DNA of 64,000 nucleotides from Pteria penguin. Taxonomy: Eukaryota > Mollusca > Bivalvia > Pterioida > Pteriidae. Shown one piece after another: positions 37,499 to 49,400 of the stretch. The notes beneath the pieces were generated by a model, which was not told where the DNA came from, made no database searches, and worked only from the letters and a program-made list of their open reading frames with translations. Location of the stretch: contig CM068593.1 of the NCBI GenBank assembly GCA_035048485.1, positions 3,546,535 to 3,610,534 on the forward strand. Reading direction: 5' to 3'. Both the position numbers and the translations under genes were made by a program. How positions within the stretch are numbered: position 1 is the first letter of the stretch; each line of letters starts with the position of its first letter.

Positions 37499-40400
37499 AT
37501 GGCTGCTTTATTTAGGAGTATATTGTCACTGGCCCTTGTACTAAGTGTCCAAGGTGTGTATGGTCTTGCATCTTTCTGTTTCTTCTTTCTTTATAATGAT
37601 CGGTTTTCATTCCTTAATATTTTATATTGAAACTTAGGTCAATCAGATTTTTGTTTGATTCATGTTTTTTTTTAATTTTACACTAAGGTTATTTGATTTA
37701 CATAATGACGGCACCTGTCTGACGCATTGCAAAGACATTTAGACCTCTGCAACGCTTCCATAGGGAGGCGTGAACGATTCTTGACGTGCCAAAGACCAAA
37801 TGGCACGGTACCTCTGTTACCACAGAGTATGACTCAGTCAGGAAAGACAGGACATGCACGAGCAATTTTAGAATTCAAATATTTTGTGATTTTTCTGAAA
37901 ATTCCGCCCATAGGTGTGTGTGAAGTGGAGCAGACGCCAGTTGTTAAGTCTTGCGAAAAGCTGGAAATTTCGAAGCTGAGAATAAGTTCATAGCATTTAT
38001 ACGATCACTACTAGAAACAGAAAGTTGTCTTAATAGGGCATTCTATAAGGTTTTCGATTTCATTACAATGGACGATCTTCATATTTTACATGATGTAAGC
38101 GGCCCAAGACACGACATGTACTTTTTGCCGGGGTTTTCGTTTTGACGTAAAGAACTTGATAATGACGTCACAATTTAAGCTATAATGTCAAAATAAAATC
38201 CCGGCAAAGATGTGCATGTCGGGTTTTGGGTCGTTTATATCACGTAAAATATGAAGATCGTCTATTGCAGAGATGTCTCACCTGCCATGCAGTTTGCCAA
38301 TTTCAGCTACGAAGGCTGATGGTTATGTTGTGAGCCTCGTATTGAAAGGGGTACGCAGGGATGTTACTATAGTCCAACTATTTTCTGAATATAAAAGACC
38401 GTGTACCCAAGGACTGGTCTCATTTGGTCAGTTTATATCGACGAGGTAGCACTTTAAAGTAAACAAGACTTTTTGCAAAATGGACAAAATCGGTGAAAGA
38501 GGAGTGATCCAATATTTGCATAAAAAGGGCTTAACACCTATGGATATCCATAATGATATGGTAGCAAAAATAGGGAACGATGCCCCTTCATATGCTACAG
38601 TGAAAAGGTGGGTGGTGGAATTTAAGCGTGGCAAGCAGAGCCTTGAGCATGACCACCGACCTGGAGGGCCTGTTACTGTTGCAACCCCCGAAATGGTCAA
38701 CAAAGTTCATGATATTGACATATGACTGACAGACGAGTTACTGAAAGATATATAGCCAGTACAGTTGGCATTTCAAAGGAAAGAGTACAATCCATTCTGA
38801 CAGAGAATCTTTCAATGAGAAAGCATTCGGCCCGGTGGGTACCAAGACTTCAGAAGGTTGATCAGAAGCACACCAGGCGCACATTATCGCGTGCTAATCT
38901 TTTGAGGAAGATCCTGCCAACTTTCTTCAGAGAAACATGGGTCCATCATTGTACCCCAGAGGCCAAACAACAATGGAAACACCCTGGCTCACCCCCGCCA
39001 AAGAAGGCGTATTATGGTATGGCGATGTCCGTCTGTCCGTCCACTATTTGAAGCGATAACTTTAGTAAGACGTCAGTGGTTTTTCTCATGGATAGAATAA
39101 TGGCAATATCTATGGAACTCTATAACTTTCGTATTTTTTTAAATTATAAGAAATTCGTTTCTCACTCCAAATCTCTCTTATTTAAATTGGTGCTAGAGTT
39201 TTGTATGAACTTTGATATATATAACAGACTTATTATTTTTTCTGTATTCTTACATTTTTGACATAGAGGGGAAAATATGAGGCGGAGGAAGAGGGGATTA
39301 AATTTTTCTCTTTGCCACAAGTTGTTACTGCCTTCATGATTGCCATGATATTTCACAGGGTTGTTGCCAAGGGCTAAAGCATGTGATATCTTGAGATCCT
39401 GAATAATAGGAAAAGGGGAAATACTTTCATACTTTCAAATGCCATCTTTTCAAACTAAATGACGGGCGTATTATATGATATGCTAGGCGTTGCTCTTTTC
39501 TTCCCGTATGTCCAGCCCGCAGGACACCACTCCGTGAAGTTGTATTTCATTACTCTATTTTCCTGTATGTCCAGTCCGCAGGGAACCATCCCATAAATTT
39601 GTATTTTATTTCTCTATTTTCCTGTATATCCAGCCCGCAGGACACCATCCCATGAATTTGTATTTTATTTCTCTATTTTCCTGTTTGTCCAGCCCGCAGG
39701 ACACCATCCCATGAATTTGTATTTTATTTCTCTATTTTTTGTCTGTCCAGCCCGCAGGACACCATCACATGAATTTGAATTTTGCATCTCTATTTTCCTG
39801 TATGTCCAGCCCGCAGGACACCATCCCATGAATTTGTATTTTATTTCTTTATTTTCCTGTATATCCAGCCCGCAGGACACCATCCCATGAATTTGTATTT
39901 TATTTCTTTATTTTCCTGTATATCCAGCCCGCAGGACACCATCCCATGAATTTGTATTTTATTTCTTTATTTTCCTGTATATCCAGCCCGCAGGACACCA
40001 TCCCATGAATTTGTATTTTATTTCTTTATTTTCCTGTATATCCAGCCCGCAGGACACCATCCCATGAATTTGTATTTTATTTCTCTATTTTCCTGTATAT
40101 CCAGCCCGCAGGACACCATCCCATGAATTTGTATTTTATTTCTTTATTTTCCTGTATATCCAGCCCGCAGGACACCATTCCATGAATTTGAATTTTATTT
40201 CTCTATTTTCCTGTATATCCAGCCCGCAGGACACCATCCCATGAATTTGTATTTTATTTCTTTATTTTCCTGTATATCCAGCCCGCAGGACACCATCCCA
40301 TGAATTTGTATTTTATTTCTTTATTTTCCTGTATATACAGCCCGCAGGACACCATCCCATGGATTTGTATTTTATTTCTTTATTTTCCTGTATATCCAGC

Positions 40401-43400
40401 CCGCAGGACACCATCCCATGAATTTGTATTTTATTTCTTTATTTTCCTGTATATCCAGCCCGCAGGACACCATCTCACGAATTTGTATTTTATTTCTTTA
40501 TTTTCCTGTATATCCAGCCCGCAGGACACCATCCCATGAATTTGTATTTTATTTCTTTATTTTCCTGTATATCCAGCCCGCAGGACACCATCCCATGAAT
40601 TTGTATTTTATTTCTTTATTTTCCTGTATATCCAGCCCGCAGGACACCATTCCATGAATTTGAATTTTATTTCTCTATTTTCCTGTATATCCAGCCCGCA
40701 GGACACCATCCCATGAATTTGTATTTTATTTCTCTATTTTCCTGTATATCCAGCCCGCAGGACACCATCCCATGAATTTGAATTTTATTTCTCTATTTTC
40801 CTGTATATCCAGCCCGCAGGACACCATCCCATGAATTTGAATTTTATTTCTCTATTTTCCTGTATATCCAGCCCGCAGGACACCATCCCATGAATTTGTA
40901 TTTTATTTCTCTATTTTCCTGTATATCCAGCCCGCAGGACACCATCCCATGAATTTGTATTTTATTTCTTTATTTTCCTGTATATCCAGCCCGCAGGACA
41001 CCATCTCACGAATTTGTATTTTATTTCTTTATTTTCCTGTATATCCAGCCCGCAGGACACCATCCCATGAATTTGTATTTTATTTCTTCATTTTCCTGTA
41101 TATCCAGCCCGCAGGACACCATCCCATGAATTTGTATTTTATTTCTTTATTTTCCTGTATATCCAGCCCGCAGGACACCATCCCATGAATTTGTATTTTA
41201 TTTCTTTATTTTCCTGTATATCCAGCCCGCAGGACACCATCCCATGAATTTGTATTTTATTTCTTTATTTTCCTGTATATCCAGCCCGCAGGACACCATC
41301 TCACGAATTTGTATTTTATTTCTTTATTTTCCTGTATATCCAGCCCGCAGGACACCATCCCATGAATTTGTATTTTATTTCTTTATTTTCCTGTATATCC
41401 AGCCCGCAGGACACCATCCCATGAATTTGTATTTTATTTCTTTATTTTCCTGTATATCCAGCCCGCAGGACACCATCTCACGAATTTGTATTTTATTTCT
41501 TTATTTTCCTGTATATCCAGCCCGCAGGACACCATCCCATGAATTTGTATTTTATTTCTTCATTTTCCTGTATATCCAGCCCGCAGGACACCATCCCATG
41601 AATTTGTATTTTATTTCTTTATTTTCCTGTATATCCAGCCCGCAGGACACCATCCCATGAATTTGTATTTTATTTCTTTATTTTCCTGTATATCCAGCCC
41701 GCAGGACACCATCTCACGAATTTGTATTTTATTTCTTTATTTTCCTGTATATCCAGCCCGCAGGACACCATCCCATGAATTTGTATTTTATTTCTTTATT
41801 TTCCTGTATATCCAGCCCGCAGGACACCATCCCATGAATTTGTATTTTATTTCTTTATTTTCCTGTATATCCAGCCCGCAGGACACCATCCCATGAATTT
41901 GTCCAGTAATGATGAACCATTTGTCGCCGATAATCGATAGTCGATCGATAAAAATCTTTGGATTCCGATTATCAATTCCAATTCTTCATAATCGATTGTC
42001 GCTGAGATGAACAAAAAAAAAAAAAAAGAAATAAATAAATAAAGATCGGTTAGAACGGACTAAACTCTGTGGGTAGTGGCTATTTACACGATGATCGTGT
42101 ACCTAAGTGGAAAGGCTTTCTACACGACGACCGTGTACCTAAAGTGATACGGCCATTTACATGGCGGTCGTGTACCTAAGTGATATGGCTATATACACGG
42201 CAGTTGCTTACCTAAAGTGGTATGTCTATTTACATGATCATTGTGTTACCTATGTACATTACCTAAGCAGACGACGGGTATATAACCCATAACTGTGAGG
42301 TACCCCTTTCTCGCAAACTTACAGATTTAGAGAGTAAAAGGCCAAGGATACCAGAATGCGGAAAGAAGACATTTCTTTAGCAATTCATGTAATCAGTTAT
42401 TTTATTTATTTTATACACAAAAATCTCTTTATTGAGCGATTTTATCATTTTGAATATAAGTTTTCTTTATAAGAATACTGCTCAGTATAAAAACTTTTAT
42501 AAAGTTATAGATAATAAAGTAAGACAAGTTTGACAGAATTTAAAACACGCAGAAATAGGGCAGGGAGCCGCTTGCATAGTACCCCCTTCCCCCTATCTCT
42601 TATTCAGCAAATCATTCTAATTAGGTACATGAGTGTAACTTCTTGTAGAAAGTGAAATGAAAATTATTTACCGGCTTTATATTTGTCATGTCGAAATACA
42701 AGCTCTTCTATGTACGCATATATGTAGGACACAAATAAAGTTTCTGTATCAAATGTTCGGGCACAAGGGGCCTCGACAGGGAGTCTGTTAGGTATACCTT
42801 GACACGGGCGTTGTGTAAATAGCCAAATCAATTAGGTACACGACCATCGTGTCTTTAGCCATATCACTTTAGGTACATACCGTTTTATATAACCATATCA
42901 CTTTAGGTACACGACCGTTGTGTAAATAGCCATATCAATTTCGGAACACCATGCACCGTAATGTAAATAGCCATTGCATACTTCCTCACCTATTTACATG
43001 ACCGTCATGTATATATAAGTTTCGGTTTACGTACAGGACCATCGTGCGAATAGCATCGGCCTAAACTGCGCGCGCATTGTTTAGAATATTATTCGGCACA
43101 AATTGTCTAATACTAACAAGAAGGCGACTAAAACCAACAACGACGCCGAATCACCCAAATCAAAATCAGATTTGCTATGTGATCTATTATGTGTCAAACT
43201 CTAAATTTCAAAGAATATGGATTTCCGATTTAAATCGATAATCGATCGGATTACCTTTTCCGATTATCTTCCGATTATCGATTCTTAAATCACTTCCGAT
43301 GCACAACACTAATGTCCAGCCCGCAGGACACCATCCCATGAATTTGTATTTTAGTTCTCTAGTTTCCTGTATATCCAGCCCGCAGGATACCACCCTGTGA

Positions 43401-46400
43401 CTTTACCATTCATGTTTTTTCCTTTCAGGCTGTCCAGCAGGATGGACTTCGTTCCAAGAAATGTGTTACTACTTCAGCGACTTCGACACCACCTTCCCCA
43501 ATGCCGCGGTATCTATAAAAACAGAACGCAATTAATTATAAAGACTTCCACACCACCTTCCCCAATGCCGCGGTATCTATAAATAGAGAGCGCAATTAAT
43601 TATAACGACTTCCACACCACCTTCCCCATCGCCGCGGTATCTATAAATAGAGAGCGCAATTAATTATAAAGACTTCCACACCACCTTCCCCAATGCCGCG
43701 GTATCTATAAATAGAGAACGCAATCAATTATAACGACTTCCACACCACCTTCCCAAACGCCGCGGTATCTATAAATAGAGAACGCAATCAATTATAACGA
43801 CTTCCACACCACCTTCCCCAATGCCGCGGTATCTATAAATAGAGAACTCAATTAATTATAACGACTTCCACACCACCATTCCCCAATGCCGCGGTATCTA
43901 TAAATAGAAAACGCAATTAATTATAACGTATTCCACACCACCTTCCCAAGTGCCGCGGTATCTAGAAATAGATCTAGAGAACGCAATTATTTATAACGAC
44001 TTCCACACCACCATTCCCCAATGCTGCGGCATCTATAAATAGAAAACGCAATTAATTATAACGAATTCCACACCACCTTCCCAAGTGCCGCGGTATCTAG
44101 AAATAGATCTAGAGAACGCAATTATTTATAACGACTTCCACACCGCCTTCCCCAAAGCCGCGGTATCTATAAAAAGAGAACGCAATCAATTATAAAGACT
44201 TCCACACCACCTTCCCCAATGCCGCGGTATCTATAAATAGAGAGCGCAATCAATTATAACGACTTCCACACCACCTTCCCCAATGCCGCGGTATCTATAA
44301 ATAGAGAACTCAATCAATTATAAAGACTTCCACACCACCTACCCCAATGCCGCGGTATCTATAAATAGAGAACGCAGTTAATCATAACGACTTCGACACC
44401 ACCTTCCCCAATGCCGCGGTATCTATAAATAGAAAGCGCAATTAATTATGACGACCTCCACACCGCCTTCCCCAATGCCGCAGTATCTATAAATAGAGAG
44501 CGCAATCAATTATAAAGACTTCCACACCACCTTCCCCAATGCCGCAGTATCTATAAATAGAGAGCTCAATCAATTATAACGACTTCCACACCACCTTCCC
44601 CAATGCCGCAGTATCTATAGATAGAAAACGCAATTATTATAACGAATTCCATACCACCTTCCCAAGTGCCGCGGTATCTATAAATAGATCTAGAGAACGC
44701 AATTATTTATAACGACTTCCACACCACCTTCCCCAAAGCCGCGGTATCTATAAATAGAGAACTCAATTAATTATAACGACTTTCACACCACCTTCCCAAA
44801 TGCCGCGGTATCTATAAATAGAGAACTCAATTAATTATAACGACTTCCACACCACCTTCCTCAATGCCGCGGTATCTATAAATAGAGAGCTCAATCAATT
44901 ATAAAGACTTCCACACCACCTTCCCCAATGCCGCGGTATCTATAAATAGAGAACGCAGTTAATCATAACGACTTCGACACCACCTTCCCCAATGCCGCAG
45001 TATCTATAAATAGAGAACGCAATCAATTATAACGACTTCCACACCACCATTCCCCAATGCCGCGGTATCTATAAATAGAGAGCGCAATTAATTATAAAGA
45101 CTTCCACACCACCTTCCCCAATGCCGCGGTATCTATAAATAGAGAGCGCAATCAATTATAACGACTTCCACACCACCATTCCCCAATGCCGCGGTATCTA
45201 TAAATAGAGAACGCAATCAATTATAACGACTTCCACACCACCTTCCCCAATGCCGCGGTATCTATAAATAGAGAACTCAATTAATTATAACGACTTTCAC
45301 ACCACCTTCCCCAATGCCGCGGTATCTATAAATAGAGAACTCAATTAATTATAACGACTTCCACACCACCTTCCTCAATGCCGCGGTATCTATAAATAGA
45401 GAACGCAATCAATTATAAAGACTTCCACACCACCTTCCCCAATGCCGCGGTATCTACAAATAGAGAACGCAGTTAATCATAACGACTTCGACACCACCTT
45501 CCCCAATGCCGCAGTATCTATAAATAGAGAGCGCAATTAATTATAAAGACTTCCACACCACCTTCCCCAATGCTGCGGTATCTATAAATAGAGAGCGCAA
45601 TCAATTATAACGACTTCCACACCACCATTCCCCAATGCCGCGGTATCTATAAATAGAAAACGCAATTAATTATAACGAATTCCACACCACCTTCCCAAGT
45701 GCCGCGGTATCTATAAATAGATCTAGAGAACGCAATTATTTATAATGACTTCCACACCGCCTTCCCCAAAACCGCGGTATCTATAAATACAGAGCGCAAT
45801 TAATCATAACGACTTCGACACCACCTTCCCCAATGCCGCGGTATCTATAAATAGAGAGCTCAATCAATTATAAAGACTCCCACACCACCTTCCCCAATGC
45901 CGCGGTATCTATAAATAAAGAACGCAGTTAATCATAACGACTTCGACACCACCTTCCCCAATGCCGCAGTATCTATAAATAGAGAACGCAATCAATTATA
46001 ACGACTTCCACACCACCATTCCCCAATGCCGCGGTATCTATAAATAGAGAGCGCAATCAATTATAAAGACTTCCACACCACCTTCCCCAATGCCGCGGTA
46101 TCTATAAATAGAGAGCGCAATCAATTATAACGACTTCCACACCACCATTCCCCAATGCCGCGGTATCTATAAATAGAAAACGCAATTAATTATAAAGACT
46201 TCCACACCACTATTCCCCAATGCCGCGGTATCTATAAATAGAGAACGCAATTAATTATAACGACTTCCACACCACCTTCCCCAATGCCGCGGTATCTATA
46301 AATAGAGAACTCAATTAATTATAACGACTTTCACACCACCTTCCCCAATGCCGCGGTATCTATAAATAGAGAACTCAATTAATTATAACGACTTCCACAC

Positions 46401-49400
46401 CACCTTCCTCAATGCTGCGGTATCTATAAATAGAGAACGCAATCAATTATAAAGACTTCCACACCACCTTCCCCAATGCCGCGGTATCTACAAATAGAGA
46501 ACGCAGTTAATCATAACGACTTCGACACCACCTTCCCCAATGCCGCAGTATCTATAAATAGAGAGCGCAATTAATTATAAAGACTTCCACACCACCTTCC
46601 CCAATGCCGCGGTATCTATAAATAGAGAGCTCAATCAATTATAACGACTTCCACACCACCATTCCCCAATGCCGCGGTATCTATAAATAGAAAACGCAAT
46701 TAATTATAACGAATTCCACACCACCTTCCCAAGTGCCGCGGTATCTATAAATAGATCTAGAGAACGCAATTATTTATAATGACTTCCACACCGCCTTCCC
46801 CAAAACCGCGGTATCTATAAATACAGAGCGCAATTAATCATAACGACTTCGACACCACCTTCCCCAATGCCGCGGTATCTATAAATAGAGAGCTCAATCA
46901 ATTATAAAGACTCCCACACCACCTTCCCCAATGCCGCGGTATCTATAAATAAAGAACGCAGTTAATCATAACGACTTCGACACCACCTTCCCCAATGCCG
47001 CAGTATCTATAAATAGAGAACGCAATCAATTATAACGACTTCCACACCACCATTCCCCAATGCCGCGGTATCTATAAATAGAGAGTGCAATCAATTATAA
47101 AGACTTCCACACCACCTTCCCCAATGCCGCGGTATCTATAAATAGAGAGTGCAATCAATTATAACGACTTCCACACCACCATTCCCCAATGCCGCGGTAT
47201 CTATAAATAGAAAACGCAATTAATTATAACGACTTCCACACCACCTTCCCCAATGCCGCGGTATCTATAAATAGAGAACTCAATTAATTATAACGACTTC
47301 CACACCACCTTCCTCAATGCCGCGGTATCTATAAATAGAGAACGCAATCAATTATAAAGACTTCCACACCACCTTCCCCAATGCCGCGGTATCTACAAAT
47401 AGAGAACGCAGTTAATCATAACGACTTCGACACCACCTTCCCCAATGCCGCAGTATCTATAAATAGAGAGCGCAATTAATTATAAAGACTTCCACACCAC
47501 CTTCCCCAATGCTGCGGTATCTATAAATAGAGAGCGCAATCAATTATAACGATTTCCACACCACCATTCCCCAATGCCGCGGTATCTATAAATAGAAAAC
47601 GCAATTAATTATAACGAATTCCACACCACCTTCCCAAGTGCCGCGGTATCTATAAATAGATCTAGAGAACGCAATTATTTATAATGACTTCCACACCGCC
47701 TTCCCCAAAACCGCGGTATCTATAAATACAGAGCGCAATTAATCATAACGACTTCGACACCACCTTCCCCAATGCCGCGGTATCTATAAATAGAGAACGC
47801 AGTTAATCATAACGACTTCGACACCACCTTCCCCAATGCCGCGGTATCTATAAATAGAGAGCGCAATCAATTATAAAGACTTCCACATCACCTTCCCCAA
47901 TGCTGCGGTATCTATAAATAGAGAGCGCAATCAATTATAACGACTTCCACATCACCTTCCCCAATGCCGCGGTATCTATAAATAGAGAGCGCAATTAATT
48001 ATAACGACCTCCACACCGCCTTCCCAAAAGCCGCGGTATCTATAAATAGAGAGCGCAATCAATTATAAAGACTTCCACATCACCTTCCCCAATGCTGCGG
48101 TATCTATAAATAGAGAGCACAATCAATTATAACGACTTCCACACCACCTTCCCCAATGCCGCGGTATCTATAAATAGAGAACGCAGTTAATCATAACGAC
48201 TTCGACACCACCTTCCCCAATGCCGCAGTATCTATAAATAGAGAACGCAATCAATTATAACGACTTCCACACCACCATTCCCCAATGCCGCGGTATCTAT
48301 AAATAGAGAACTCAATTAATTATAACAACTTCCACACCACCTTCCAAAATGCCGCAGTATCTATAAATAGAGAACGCAATCAATTATAAAGACTTCCACA
48401 CCACCTTCCCCAACGCCGCGGTATCTATAAATAGAGAGCGCAATTAATTATAACGACTTCCACACCACCTTCCCCAATGCCGCAGTATCTATAAATAGAG
48501 AACGCAATCAATTATAACGTCTTCCACATCACCTTCCCCAATGCCGCGGTATCTATAAATAGAGAACTCAATTACTTAAAACGACTTCTACACCACATTC
48601 CCGAATGCTGCGGTATCTATAAATAGATCTAGAGAACGCAATTAATTATATCCAATCATGATCAGTATTGTTTAACGAGATTTGCAGATCATTGTAATAA
48701 GGTCAAGGTTTTTTAAAAATCTCGTTTGACGTCAAACACGAGCCACTAGAATAAGCAATATACAGATACTGAAGTCCTACAAAGGGAAATACATATCACA
48801 AAGAAAAAATCACAAAGAAAAAAATGTGACATTCCACTTTTATTCTTGTTTGAATATTCTTTGGGAAATACATATAAGTATAAAAAATAACAACACTCTT
48901 TTTCACAATTTTTTTGGCCTCCTGGCCTTCAAGTGATGGAAATTTTTCAATTTTCTTCACTTGATAAACACTAAGAGGCCGAAAATCTGTGAAAAAGGGT
49001 GTTGTTTTTATATTACTAAGTACAAAAAGGTCACGGTGTTAAATCTCGTGTGACATAAAACTCGGGTCATTGTCATACAGTCGGGTCACTTTAATGAGGT
49101 CAAGGTCGTAAACATCGTCTGATGTCAAACTTGTCGTGGTCAGGTCTTTTCGTAACAAAGAGTTACCTACCCTTTTGCCGGGTATCTGACGTATATTAAA
49201 CGTGACGTGAATGGGTTTTTTTCGACACCGATGTCATATTAGAGGAAATGAGGGGATAAAAATCATGCTTCTGTATAGAAATTTTAGCGTCAATGGACGT
49301 TAGATACCTACCTTAATAACTCTGTATCATGAAAATGGCGAATATATCCGGCAATGTGTGACATAAGCTTTTGGCATTTTATCCGGCAATATGTAACATT

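Noticed and set aside
40300..41896. Several 79-138 codon plus-strand frames
   Set aside because: They are generated by the 59-bp satellite and repeat almost word for word; no coding signal.
35395..48649. CRISPR-like regular arrays
   Set aside because: Whole units are repeated with no unique spacers, in a eukaryotic genome; they are minisatellites.
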